NCBI GenBank assembly: GCA_015501055.1
Contig: JADNYV010000068.1
Span: 107,105-171,104, forward strand
Source: Mucidula mucida
Lineage: Eukaryota > Basidiomycota > Agaricomycetes > Agaricales > Physalacriaceae
Length of the DNA stretch: 64,000 bases
Reading direction: 5' to 3'
The stretch's first letter is position 1. Each line of letters opens with the position of its first letter. The notes under the pieces were generated by a model that did no database searches, was not told where the DNA came from, and saw nothing but the letters and a program-made list of their open reading frames with translations. Below, piece after piece: positions 1 to 11,133 of the stretch. Position numbers and translations under genes: made by a program.

Positions 1-468
1 GAATCTCGAGATGCGCGAGATGAATGACGACGGCTGCTTCGTCTTCGTCACTTTACCATGCGCACCGTGTTCTCCGCGAGTCGCTCTAATATGTATACAG
101 TAGGATCAGATCGCTGATATAGACTTACCTATTTTCCCAGGAGCCCAATTAAGGCTCTTTCAGATATGCTACGTCGCTGTACAGCCAGGTTTACAGCTCC
201 TGTGCTTATTCACTGTTTAACGCCTCAGTCACAACATGCAAATGTCGGTATTTGTGCTTGTTCTCACAGAACATTTCCGTGAAGATGATTTCCAGGTCCG
301 AATGACCGTGGCACAGTCAGAATCCAGACCACGGAGATTTTACGGTTCCATCATTTAACGACCCGTTTGATTGATGATCAGACACACCACCCCGCGTTCT
401 TTTTCTCACTGTCCACTTCTCTTCGCGCCGTCATCTGCCTTGCTGTATGTGCGTCTTGAGCGGCTAGG
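1..468. other. Left-edge sequence without a supported gene
   Basis: No long open frame or recognisable product is seen. The stretch directly precedes the start codon at 469, so it probably contains that gene's promoter and 5' leader, but no specific site can be assigned. Confidence 0.4.
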
Positions 469-1126
469 ATGCAGACCATTCGTATATCTCCCTCGCCCAA
501 GGTCAGCAGCCACCCCTACGGACCGGAGGGGTACAGCTACGCGTATGGATCTGATCTAAACGAAAACGATCAAGTGCGTTCGGCTGTCTGTGTACTGGAT
601 TGAATGGCTGTCTAACGCATTATCCTATATCTAGGACGACGTGGAAGAGACGTCCGAGATGCAGGCGGTCAATCTCAGATATGGCAACTTTCACAGCTTT
701 TCCCCAGTGCGTTTCCCAACTCGTTGTCTGTGACTACTGTTAAAGCTGTCTTGACAGGCCATGGTGTCGTACGACCCCCTGCCAGTGACATTTGTGACGA
801 GCTCCCCTACGCCACCGTCAAGCTTGAGCTTCTCGTCCCAGAGCAACAAGACTTCGACGAGGAAGAAGAGTATACGCGACCTCAAAGCATACCTTGTACC
901 CTCACCGCGGGAAGAGCCAATGGATTTCATTCGCGGATTTTCCCCGGCGCCGACGCGCGCATTCAGTTTGAGCACGCGAAGTCTCGTACCGCGGAAGCGG
1001 GGGTGGGGGAAAAGGTTGAAGACCAAGTGTGCGAAGGCGGTCAAGGAAGTAAAACAACTGTGGTACGTGAACTTATCAGAGAAAGGTGTTTCTGACGACT
1101 GAAAATGATGATATAGGACGGCATGA
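469..1126 (+). CDS. Small basic hypothetical protein, four exons
   Basis: The function is not recognised. The model has exons at 469-573, 635-706, 758-1062 and 1117-1126. The first two introns (574-634, 707-757) are 61 and 51 bp, have GT...AG ends and keep phase 0. The third (1063-1116, donor GTACGT, branch-like CTGAC, acceptor ATATAG) is likely; without it the frame stops at 1102. The product is about 163 aa (173 aa without the last splice). Its N-terminus is Tyr/Ser/Pro-rich, the middle is Ser/Thr-rich, and the C-terminus is strongly Lys/Arg-rich (around residues 115-160), which could suit a nuclear or nucleic-acid-associated protein; that is inference only. The ATG at 469 was chosen because it opens a frame that splices cleanly into both later exons. 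No domain or signal peptide is visible. Confidence 0.6.
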
Positions 1127-2274
1127 GACGGCGCGTTCTGTAAATTATCTTCTCTACGTTGAGCGAAACGAGTCAGAGACTTGAATGTACACTGTCGACC
1201 TGCCTATGTTCAAAAATTGCAACGGGTACTTCTTTTACACCATGGGGGCACAGAGTACAGCACGATGATACAAACGAAGCCCGCTAATCCTCTTCACAGC
1301 CTCCTAGCGGCGCGTCCATTCTGCGGCCAACTAATCAATGATAGTGGTTTTGTCCCGACCGTGTACGCCTTCTCGACATTTTCTATGGCTGTGAAAGGCA
1401 CCCTCTTATCCCCAAACTTCTTTCGAGGGATCACCTCATCATTTTTAGTGTTTAACCTCTCCGTATGAATTTTCTTCTTCTCTACACATCTTGCTCGCCA
1501 GGTGCAATCAGCCCGGGCGAGCCTCGGTTTGTAGGCGTAGCCACGGTGGACCAAGGACAAAGAGACTTTGTGACTGTCATTACTTAGGCAAACTCGCATA
1601 TGTCCTTTTCGCTTGCGCCGGCTTCAACCGTACTCGCGACGATACCCCGAGCTCGGCGTCTACGTTCAATCTCCTTAATTTCCGCTTTCATGTAACCACG
1701 CTGAAGCCTCTAGACGGAGGTCTCAATCTGACTGTCTTGCACCGTTGCCTTTTCTTTCTGCCTTTTGAGCGATCCCGCGTTATCATCTCAACTGTCTTGA
1801 CTTCTAGCTGCACCTAGAAGCTCAACCAATCAAAGACGCCGAATTGTCATTGTGACGAAGGTCTCTATCAATGGCAGTGTCTTTGATATGTCGCCAGGAC
1901 GAGCAGATATGATGAGCACCCGCTGAACATTTTTGAAGCACCGAAGACGCGGACCTCGTGACGCCACGTCCTCTGGCTAGGCTGACTGTAGATCATGAAG
2001 ATGGGGTGCTCCTACCATCCTTTGAACGGCACGAATACTTGGATAGGTGCTAAATTGTTTCCCAGGATCACTGTGTCTGGATCACGGTAGTGAATCGCAT
2101 GGGATATTAAGCTCAAATTGACGAACATTGCCTTACCGTCGCTCAATACTGTTGCTGTTGATCTCTCAGCTTCGCTGATCTTGTTAAGAGTGTCGTATGA
2201 ATCAAGACGTGATGCTACAGCTCTTTCTTTTTCTCTCTTCGATAATCATTCCTTTCTTCATTGCAGTCCTGGCG
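1127..2274. repeat. Degenerate duplicated spacer, copy 1
   Basis: No gene is supported. From about 1371 the sequence is a diverged copy of the spacer at about 6385-7408, and in part of the block at 9890-10140. Shared stretches include the ATGGCTGTGAAG-like segment, the GCCGGCTTCA segment, and the region just before the membrane-protein gene. This suggests the upstream region was duplicated with the gene. Confidence 0.55.
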
Positions 2275-3258
2275 ATGCACCAATCGTTTTGTGTCTTCAT
2301 TTCCCTAGTGTGCGTCATCGACGGATGCTCCGAATGGATGTGTACCTGATAATGTCCATATAGCTTCAGCGTCTCGTGGTCTCCAGATCCCCTTGCCAAA
2401 CACGACTCATCTGCGCGATGATACTCCAGTGAAGCTTATCCGGGAGCCAGGAGACCCCAATAGCTTCAATCTGAGGTTATCCCGCACGGATGGGCCAAAC
2501 CCAGGCGCTTATCTACAATAAGTCGACGGATTCAACCACAAGGAGACTACGCTGCTCCTCAATTTTCCTGCGCTTCAGTGAGTTGATGCCCCAACTCTGA
2601 CATGTCTGCCACTGGTATCTGTCTGGTTAGTCAATACATCGTTGAAGGAATTACAAACGAAGAGTATGGATGCTGTTAAATGTCCTCAAAAGAGTTGGAT
2701 GCTAACTCAATTGCTAGCCTACCCAAATATCCGCAACCGACGTTCGCCACCAGCAACGATGTTCAAGTCGTTTCTGACTGCCCGACGGAGCCCTTCATCC
2801 ACAAGTACGGAAAGATCAACGCGACGCAGTTCTCTATCGACTGACACTTGTTCTAAGGACTACAGGCCTGATAGTTGGAGTCATCTTTGGATTTACATTT
2901 GTCCTCGTCTGTGTGAACGTGGCCGTCTACCTTTTCCATTATCCGTCGCCGGCGTCGCCGGGCCCTCTCCTCCTCCTCATTCTCAGCTACAATGAACATG
3001 AGAGCGCTTTCGCACCGCCGTCCTAAACAAGCTCACCACAAGAAGAGACGTCACCTGCGCCGTCTATCGTGTCCGAGGACCCATACTCCCCTATTAAGAC
3101 GATGCCCATTGCTCATAATGCGTGCACAGGATGTATTTCGCGTAAATCAGCCATCCCAATCTTGTTGCCGCGTCACGCTTCGAGCTGAAGAGAATGGAAT
3201 TTGAATTCGGTGTGGGCGATACATCAGAGTAATGTTATCCTGGTGGTGTGTTTCTGAG
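2275..3258 (+). pseudogene. Broken copy of the signal-peptide/one-TM protein gene
   Basis: This is a diverged duplicate of the gene at 7409-8546. The hydrophobic N-terminal exon (from ATG 2275), the LPNTT and DDTPVKLI segments, the acceptor-bounded small exons and the transmembrane stretch (around 2875-2940) can all be followed. It has an in-frame stop where the intact copy reads on (around 2519-2521). The first donor site is lost, and there are frame changes around the transmembrane segment and a large deletion in the cytoplasmic tail. The final piece (around 3225-3258) still matches the last codons of the intact gene. It lies directly upstream of the chitin-synthase pseudogene, so the two decayed together. 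Confidence 0.75.
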
Positions 3259-3516
3259 GATGCGGCGGGGTTGAGGTTCGTGTAAATACCGGAGGACAGA
3301 CAGTACAAATACTGGGTACGTTGAAAAGGCACATGACGTGTATTGATTTTACCGAGAATCCAGAATGCGAGTAGCATCTCATCGTATTGGTTGGTAGCGC
3401 GAACAGGCAATTGTTACACGAGTCTGGAAAAGGTTGGCTGGAAATGCCTACCGGTGGCTGTACAGTCACCTTCCTACTTCGAGCGCCCATCATCAACGAG
3501 TGTTCTGCACATCGGG

Positions 3517-4715
3517 ATGGCCTCCCACACAACACATGCCGTCGCTAGCGGCAACCTTGTCGACCTCGTGCTGTCCTCTGGCGCAGCCACCATCTACCCA
3601 TCCGACGACATCGTCCTCCAAGCCCGTTTCCGTGGTGATTTACCCTATACGCGAGTCGGCGCCTCCAATCTCGTTGTCGTCAACCCCTGCAAGGCGCTTA
3701 ACAATCTGCGAAGACTTATAATGAGTGATGCTGACACCAGTCCGCCGATAGTGGACACGCTTCTCCACGAGCTAGCGGCGCGAATGTATTTGACGATGCG
3801 AAGGAGATATGAGAGTCAGACGCTGGTAGGTAGCCGTCGTCGGGATTCGGGCCGTCATTGACATTATTGCAGAGGTATGACCGGCGTGGGCAAGTCGTCA
3901 AGCGTACAACTGGTAGTCTGTGGCTCGCCAGCCATTTATAAGGAGGCCAAGCTCGCTGAGCAGGTCAAAGCCGTCACCACTGTACTCGACTCGGTCCGGA
4001 ATTCCACAAAGCTCATGAGCCCAAATGCCTCTCGCCTCATTCGCTGTCTCATTATCCATTTCAACGAACGAGGTCGTATAGCCGCTGCCAGCTTTCAACG
4101 TCGATAAATCTTGTCTGAACCGCCTTGCTTACGAGGAGCGGTCGTATAATATCTCTTATTAGTTCCTTGCAAGCGCAACGTCCACAAAACGAGATGCCCT
4201 TAATATTGCAGACATGTCCGACTAGTACCCACTCCTCGTCTCTTGTTGGGCGCGTCCCGGCCTTCTTCCGCTCCATTCAGCGATGATTACATAGCCATAG
4301 GCGAGCTTTGGCGGGCCATGCGCTCAGCTTCAAGCTTCAAGCCAAAAGCCAAAATCCTCCATTTTCACCCTCATCTCGCCATCCTCGAACTCGACAATCT
4401 CTCACCAACGACCAGCACGATGACGCGGCGTATATTTCCAACGCTCCCGTTCTTGCTCTCGGAAAAGCTCAGCCAGACGCTGATAAACAAGACGAGCTAC
4501 GTCCGCAAGGAGCTCAGCCTGGAGCTGTACACCGTTCTCCTCAACGCTGAGCAGAGCGTGATCCATCGGGATGATTTTGTTCGCGACTTAGAGGCTATTT
4601 TGTTTGCCTTTGTGGTAGAGACCATCGACCACAAGCTCGCTCCCAGCTCACAGGATGCACCTGCCGCCTGCCAATCGTCATCTTCGACCAGCCTGGCTTC
4701 CAGACGCGTGGCGCT
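3517..4715 (+). pseudogene. Truncated pseudogene of myosin-motor chitin synthase
   Basis: This matches about the first 430 residues of the chitin synthase at 11134-17705: the same MASHTT start, the [17 protein letters not shown] segment, the P-loop exon (altered to GVGKSS around 3880-3900), and the FVVETI region. Several internal deletions and frameshifts remove the segment after the P-loop start and the middle of the motor. Similarity stops near 4715 without any chitin-synthase catalytic region. It cannot make a chitin synthase. The same gene order as the intact pair (membrane protein, then chitin synthase) indicates a segmental duplication. Confidence 0.85.
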
Positions 4716-5403
4716 CGTCCGTCATCTACGCTCTCCATTTTAACGTTCGGCGTAGATCAGACGTGCCGTCAACAGCCCAGCGGGTCAGGCACACCTACAG
4801 TCGCTGCAGACCAGCCAACCAGATTAGGTATGTGTATTTCTCAATTCAATCTTGTGAAATAGCAAAAATCTTAGTCTCCTCGTAAGGTGACGCGGAGGGT
4901 TCGAGGCGACATGATCATGGACGCAGTGATATCTGTTCGGCTTCTGTGTAACGTTATTTCGGACCGTATCGAGTGTTTTGCGATCTAGACGAACATACGA
5001 TCGCTTCGCTACCATACGATATACTTCAGTACAAAGTCGACCTCGTTGTATCATCAGTACACCTGGCGCTTAACGGATCGGCGTTCGAGAGACCTTCTGC
5101 CGGCATCCTTTTTGATAGTCACATCGATTGAGCCCCTGCACCTTGGCCTTTGACGATTAAGCACCATGTCAAAACAGCAGTATACACTCCCCAGGTCTGC
5201 CGCAGACGTTTGGACGTCTGAGCCGTTCACAGTCAGGTCTACATTCATATGGAACGCAGTGGGCACCGAAGCAGCGTTGCGGACCGAGTCATGTCTTTAC
5301 ATGCACGTCTTGTTAACCACAATTTATATTAACATTGTAGTCGCCAAGCATGTGGACTTGATTGGAGAAAGATGAATTAGACAAGTGCGCGTCATGAAAG
5401 AGA
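4716..5403. other. Unassigned spacer with a possible upstream exon
   Basis: No recognised gene. An ATG at 5166 in a good context (CACCATGTC) opens a 69-codon frame to 5375 that might be a first exon of the gene at 5404, but no convincing splice donor joins them. The rest shows nothing I can identify. Confidence 0.3.
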
Positions 5404-5923
5404 GTGTTCTACTGTCTACTCCCATACAACTCACGTCTCGAGGACTGCATACGCGACGACATCGCGCCAGTCGTCCAGTCAGTCTGGGCTGCAGGCATAC
5501 ATGAAGGCTCTCTGACAAGCAAAGAGGAGCTTAATCCTGATATGCAAGAGCTGTTCCAACTGTACACTAGCTATTATAGAGGACAGAGAACACTGGGTCA
5601 AGTCTATTTTGATGGAGTAGTGGCAGCGCGCGCATTTGCACAAGAGATGAGACCAAAGGAGCCAATGGACTCTAACGGACGGCGATTGAGTCAGCTTCTG
5701 TTGGAAGCAGGTAAAGTGCTGCCGCTATGAGCTGTGTCTAGTTGTAGGGTATGCGGCGATAACGCCTGTTTCCTTCATAACGTCTGGAGGCATACTGATA
5801 TATGCAAAGAATAGACGCACCCCACACTTTGAATCCAGAGACATCCACATGTACGTGTCGCAATTAGAATTCGTGTTCAAGACCCACCGCCCATCTACAG
5901 TCCAACACGCGATACCATCGTGA
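5404..5923 (+). CDS. Hypothetical protein, two exons
   Basis: The product is not recognised. Exon 1 is 5404-5710. A short 37 bp GT...AG intron (5711-5747) would join it in phase to exon 2 (5748-5923), where the frame stays open for 57 codons to a TGA at 5921. The predicted protein is about 160 aa. Its first part is acidic (runs such as LEDCIRDDIAP) and looks alpha-helical; exon 2 has a short hydrophobic stretch (ITPVSFITSGGILIYA). The intron is shorter than the 45-60 bp of its neighbours. Unspliced, the frame would end at 5730 with 108 aa. The true start may lie further upstream, because the frame at 5404 begins just after a possible acceptor. It may be a decaying gene fragment. Confidence 0.4.
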
Positions 5924-6384
5924 CTGACCAAGCTGTCAAACAGTAATACGACGACACCATGTTCTGTACCTAGGCGTACTAAAAAGAGCTATGCTGTCTG
6001 GAAAGCAGGTAGCCCCGCTGTAGATGATACCCGAGCTACCAGACGCTGGAAAGCTGCTAAACATAAGTTCTTTTAGTAGACTGCTTATTCGTCCGTTTAA
6101 ATAATTTTGACAAAGAGGACGGCAAAATACAATCCGTCTCCAATCCAGACAAAGACATGAGAGGCTTTTTAGATATGCCAATAGGTATACAAGAGAAAGA
6201 TGCGAAGAGTCTGAACAAGACCGTGATGTAATATTGGAGTCCATGGTCTGCGTTTTCATTCGACAAGCGGTTCACGTTAGAAACTAGAACTTCTGCGTAG
6301 AACCGGAGGCTTGGACTGTAAGTAATGTAGGTGGCGAATGCGAAGATTCAGAGATGGTTTAGGTGGGCCGATGGTTTTGAATTT
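5924..6384. repeat. Duplicated spacer block, copy 1
   Basis: From about 6005 this is a diverged copy of 9565-9880. Shared elements are a GAGCTACCAG segment, CTAAACATAAGT, AGGTATACAAGA and GCGGTTCACGTT. The shared part runs on into the next block (to about 6690, matching to about 10140). No gene is supported on either strand. Confidence 0.55.
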
Positions 6385-7408
6385 TTACGAATTTACGATG
6401 GCAGTAAAGTTTAAGAGAGGTCTGAGGTCAAATTGTCTTTGGCTGGCCCGAAGTGCCGTGATTCCCACGCTCACTATTTTGTTTCTTTTCTACTCTGTGA
6501 TGGCTTCCAGGCTACCCATGTATGCAGTTCCAACGCTCTCGATGGCTCATCTGTTATCCATCACCAGAACTAAACATCTCGCTTCCAATGCCCTGGCCTG
6601 TTATCATCTTGATGCTGTCAGCTTCTCTCCTGTCCTAGGATCTCGCTTGCACCGGCTTCAGTTATACTTGTAACGACGTGTTCCTTGGATCTCTGACGGC
6701 TCATATAATGTAATAGCCTAGTAATGCCAGTGTGATACGTCGGGCTAAGCGTCTACTTCTAATCTATTCGACTTCCTCCTTCGTACCACCACGCTGTCGA
6801 TGTTCTAATCTGATTGACGTGTCTTCCTCTTCGTTCTCCTCCACCCACGGTCTGCCTTCCTTTTGAGCGAGCACATTTGGCCAGTCATCATGTAAGTAGG
6901 TCTTCTCCCTCCCACGTTATCGTCTCAACCGTCTTGATACCATGAAAGATCAACCAATCGAAGATGCGGAAATGACATCGTGGACGTTTCTACAGCGCGC
7001 CGGTGTTTTCGATATATCGTCCGGCGAAGATGTGATGTGATGTGAAGCCGTTCAGCATCGTCGACGCACCGAGGAAGTCGTTGTCGTCGCTGGGCTAACC
7101 GCGGATCGTGTAAAGCAGTGTAGGTGGATGGTCTACCATCCTGTGAACGAGGACAGGTGAGGAAATGTTTCCCAGGACCACCGTGTCGGGATCACTCGCT
7201 AATTAATCGCAATGATCATCAAGCTCAGATCAACCGGACATCGTCTCTGATCTGTACGGTACTGCTGTCGCTCAATACAGTTGCCGTTGATCTATCATAT
7301 TCGCTGGCCTTGTTAAGTGTTTCGCATGAATCAAGATGTGATGCCATAGCTCTCTCTCTCTCTTTCTCTCTTCGACAACCATTCCCTTTCTTTGTTGCAG
7401 TCCTAGTG
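6385..7408. repeat. Duplicated spacer upstream of the membrane-protein gene, copy 2
   Basis: Counterpart of 1371-2274 and, in its first 300 bp, of 9890-10140. It probably carries the promoter and 5' leader of the gene at 7409: a CT-rich stretch (about 7350-7400) ends in TTGCAG just before the start codon, as in the pseudogene copy. No coding gene is supported. Confidence 0.5.
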
Positions 7409-8546
7409 ATGCGCCATTCCTTTTGTTTCTACGTACTTCTAATGTGCGTTATCGTTGTGTGCATTCAGTGAACGCTTTCCTGATAATACCCACATAGCTT
7501 CGGCGTCTCGCTGTGTCGTGGTCTCCAGATCGTTTTGCCGAACACGACCTATCTGGGTGACGATACTCCAGTGAAGCTCATCCGGCAGCCAGGAGACCCG
7601 AATAGTTTCTGGCTGAGGATATCCCGCGCTGATGGGCCAAACCTTGGCACTTTTTTACAACAAGTCAATGGATTCAACATCGGCGAGACCACGGTGCCCC
7701 TCAATTTCCCAGCGCTTCAGTGAGTCGATGCACTACCGCTGATCTGTCTTTCCTCTGATACGGCCAGTGCCTATATTGTTGAAGGAGTTAAAAACGAAGA
7801 GTAAGGGTTCTGTCAAATGTCCTTAAAAGAGTTGGATGCTAACTCGATTGCTAGCTTAGCCAAATTTCCGCAACCGGCGTTCACCACCAGCAACGATGTT
7901 CAGGTCGTTTCTCAGGACTGCCAGTGCAAGTAAGATTCAAAAAAACCCGACGTAATCCACCGACTAACATTCATTTAGAAATCCCACAGGCATGATAGTC
8001 GGAATCCTCTTTGGCATTACATTTCTCCTCGTCTGCGCGAATGTCGCTATCTACATATTTATCCGACGCCGGCGTCGCCAGTCCCCTTCTTCCTCTACCT
8101 CCTCCTCAGCTATGTCGAGTATAAGCTCTCTCCGAGGGTATCTCGCATCGCGATACTACGGGAGCCCCCCAACCCAATTAGAGACGTCGCCCGCACCGTC
8201 TATCATGTCCGAGGACCCATACTCTCCTATCAAAGCAATGCCCATTGCTCACGAATATTATGGGTCGCGGAAATCGGGCATTACGATCCCGTTGCCTTCG
8301 AGGTCGTTTACGGAGCGACAGATGCAGATCCGCCAGCGTGTTTATGAGCTGCAGTTGGTGGTGTTGAGGTTGGAGATGAAGGGTGGTGGTGGGGGCGGTG
8401 GGGATGTGAGGCTGGATGCGGTGAATGATGAGGTGGATGTGTTGCAGTTGAAGACGAAGATTGGGACATTGAATGATTATTTGGAGTCGGCGTGGGCGAT
8501 GCATCAGAGTCATGTTATGCCGCAAGAGCTTGCGGCGTGTTTTTGA
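7409..8546 (+). CDS. Signal-peptide, single-pass membrane protein, five exons
   Basis: The exact function is unknown. Exons are 7409-7456, 7529-7719, 7768-7800, 7855-7929 and 7979-8546; all introns are GT...AG and phases agree, giving 915 nt and 304 aa. Residues 1-18 are a hydrophobic signal peptide. The ectodomain (to about residue 118) contains one NTT glycosylation sequon and a CQC pair before the membrane. Residues 121-144 form one transmembrane helix followed by an RRRRR stop-transfer run, so the C-terminus should be cytoplasmic. The tail is Ser-rich, then has helical, probably coiled-coil stretches (around 225-250 and 275-295) separated by a glycine run. The first exon was chosen because its hydrophobic segment is conserved in the broken duplicate at 2275. 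It sits between duplicated spacers upstream of the chitin synthase. Confidence 0.7.
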
Positions 8547-8549
8547 GGA

Positions 8550-9080
8550 GGTTTTTTCTGATTCGGTTGGTGTAAATAATGCGAATAAACTGCTGGCCAG
8601 TATTACTTATCAGGACGTTCTAGAGGAAGCGAGAGTGGACATAAACACTAGTATGTCGAAGAGGCGTAATTTGCTCCATAGTGTGTGATGTATGGTCTCC
8701 GGCTAGTACCGTCGCACTCAGTCGAAGAGGATTGGTTGAATGCCGATCAGATGAGGTGGATGTGTAGCAGCTGAAGGCGAAGATCGGGACGTTGAATGAT
8801 TATTTGGAGTCGGCGTGGGCGATGCATCAGAGGCATGTTATGCCGCAAGAGCTTGCGGCGTGTTTTTGAGGACATGGGTTGAGTGGGTGGGAAGGTTTAC
8901 TCGATTCGATTAGAAATACGTGTGGATTGCGGATGAACTGCTGGTCAGTACTACTTTTCAGGAAATTTTGGAGTTGAAGGCGAGAATGGACACCGGCTGA
9001 AAGGACAGTAGTACAAGCACTAGGTACGTCGAAGAGATGTGACTCACTTAAAGGGACATAGCGTGTGTTTCATTTTGTAT
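8550..9080. repeat. Short duplicated patches after the membrane-protein gene
   Basis: Segments at 8575-8690 and 8925-9080 are related (AACTGCTGG, CAGTA, GTCGAAGAG), and a third relative lies at about 10155-10240. The latter two share the CAAGCACTAGGTACGTCGAA and CACTTAAAG words. They look like repeated local duplications of the gene's 3' flank. Confidence 0.6.
8748..8869 (+). pseudogene. Partial duplicate of the membrane-protein gene 3' end
   Basis: The stretch repeats 8426-8546 almost exactly, including the GAATGATTATTTGGAGTCGG segment and the terminal codons through TGA. It starts inside the coiled-coil coding part and has an early in-frame stop, so it is a local tail duplication and not a gene. 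Confidence 0.85.
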
Positions 9081-9564
9081 ATGACAGGAGAACGGCGAGG
9101 AAGGCTGGCCGATTGCGCGTAAGGAGAATGTTCGTGATATCTTCTGCGAGGTGGATGGCACCGTTTCGAGTTTAAGACGTGTCCTTCCCGTATCATTGTG
9201 TTCGTGTGGTAGTCGTTTCGCTCCGTTTTCACATATATTGAGTAAGTATGAGACAATTCGCCCCGGTGATGGGTTATCATCAAAAAGACTAAAGGCAGAG
9301 CGATACGTGAAGACGCTGTGTAGAGGCGGTGCGTTTCGAGGTATAAGATACTTTGAATGTTTGAACGCCTCAGAGCCGCGAAAGATGCAGAGGAAAAGAT
9401 TCGAGACCAAAAGTAGTCCACGTCGCACGATGAAGACGTAGTAATGAACCTGCCGCAGGAGTTATGTTCCCGGAATGATTTCTAAGACGTCGCCATCGCC
9501 ATCAACATCAGCCGTCCGACCATAGATAGTCATGGGGAATGGCGATGCTGTTTCCCATAACTAA
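9060..9564. repeat. Duplicated spacer block E, copy 1
   Basis: Diverged copy of about 10210-10640. Shared words include ATAGTCATGG near the end and the TTTCATTC segment near the start. Long overlapping minus-strand frames (125-126 codons at 9044-9428) exist but show no family likeness, and the frame is not conserved in the second copy, so no gene is called. Confidence 0.5.
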
Positions 9565-10140
9565 AACCTGAGCTACCAGGCACGCTAAACATAAGTACGT
9601 TCAGCCAGACCGCTCCTTAGAGATCAGAGTATTGCCACTACTAGTCGACTCTTCGAAGTTTGATGGAGAGGATGGCGAAATGGACGATCCGACGAAGACG
9701 TGCAAGGCGTTTTAGGGGGTGCCGAGAGGTATACAAGAAATAGATGCGAAGAGACCGTGATGAGTCCATATGTTTCATTCGAAGAGCGGTTCACGTTGGA
9801 AACTGGAATGCGGAGACTCGGAGGCTTGGACTGTATGTGTTGGTGGCGACGGCAGAGATTCAGAGATGATGTAGGTGGGCCGACGGTTTTGAATTTTTCT
9901 GCGATGGCTGTGAAGTCAAAGAGAGGTTTTGGCTGGAGTCAGTGCCGTGATTCCCACGCTCACTACAAGTTACTCTACCATGGCTCTCCAGGCTACCCGC
10001 TCCGACGCTCTCGATGGTCCATCTGTTGTTCATCACCAACACTCTTGATGGTGCTAGCTTTGATATCTATCCTGTCGGACAGGATAGATATCTTGACAAG
10101 CGCCGGCTTCACTAGTACTCGCGGCGACGCGTTCCTAAAA
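9565..10140. repeat. Duplicated spacer block, copy 2/3
   Basis: Counterpart of 6005-6690; its second half (9890-10140) also resembles 1371-1660. It carries a perfect hairpin at 10062-10092 that the other copies lack. No gene is supported. Confidence 0.55.
10062..10092. repeat. Perfect 14 bp inverted repeat (hairpin)
   Basis: The arms GATATCTATCCTGT and ACAGGATAGATATC are exact reverse complements, separated by CGG. The related spacers at 6600 and 1620 have only one arm-like segment, so the hairpin probably arose by a local inverted duplication. It lacks the T-run of a Pol III terminator. Confidence 0.9.
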
Positions 10141-11133
10141 TATAGCCAAAAATAAAGTACTGGTCAGTAGTGCAAGCACTAGGTACGTCGAAGAGACGCG
10201 ACTCACTTAAAGGCACATAGCGTGGGTTTCATTCCATGATGGTCTCCGAGACTAATTGGAAGGGAGCCTGAAGGACGTGGGCGACAGAAGAGGACTAACG
10301 GATTGCGGAGGCGAATCAAGAGAAATCTGTAGGTATGCTATTTGTCGTTCCTGGTATCTCTTGCCAGCTGGATGGCGTCGCTTTGAGGTTACAGTAAGCC
10401 GTATCTTTCCCGTATTATTGCGTTTACGCCGTTACGGTGTGAAAGCTCCGGAGGAAAGACCCGAGAACGAGAGTAGTCTACATTGTACGGTGAAGAGTTT
10501 GTAATGAAGCCGCCGCACAACGTCTCTCCGCCATCAAACAACAATCTATGTCCCCAAATGGTTACTAGGACATCTCCATTTCCATCAACATCAATGGTCT
10601 TACCATGGATAGTCATAGAGACTTGTGATGCTGTTTCCCTTCCAATTGATCAATTCTTTCGAGAGAACGAGCAAAGTATTGGCTAAATGAGGCGCTCTTG
10701 GGTAAATTCGCACCGGGAGTCGGTCGGCGCAGGGCTATAGATAGGACCGGGCAGAACAAGTCGGAGAACATTTGGTGAGAGATGTTGAGCGATCTCCAAG
10801 AATGACTACTGTTTCGTCGCCACATTGAATTTGGTCTAGGCAAGAGAGGCTGTGTTGGCCAACGTGCGGTATGAAACGTAGTGGGTGAAGGAGTCCAGTA
10901 AATGCATAGAAAAGACGATGCCAAAGTACAGTCACTTGAGGCCTGATGGTTTCGAGCGCGCAGCACTTCATCGAGGGAATCCTGATCGAGGCACCTAATC
11001 CTGAAGGGAAAAGAAGCACGTGGAAAGGACGCATTTACCAATTTGATCTTGCACCCGTTTCCTTCTCCACCTACCACTTTACAACGCTCGTCATCGCCGC
11101 CGACAGCGACGAGAGGGTGCTACACATCGGGCC
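10141..11133. repeat. Spacer block E copy 2 and chitin-synthase upstream region
   Basis: 10210-10640 repeats 9060-9560 in diverged form. A minus-strand frame (10389-10616) is partly conserved between the copies around a DVDGDGDV-like segment, so a lost minus-strand gene is possible. From about 10650 to 11133 nothing is recognised; this should hold the chitin-synthase promoter. The last 50 bp before the ATG resemble those before the pseudogene at 3517. Confidence 0.45.

Noticed and set aside
9044..9428. Two overlapping 125-codon minus-strand frames as genes
   Set aside because: The related block at 10210-10640 does not keep these frames, and neither has a recognisable motif or introns.
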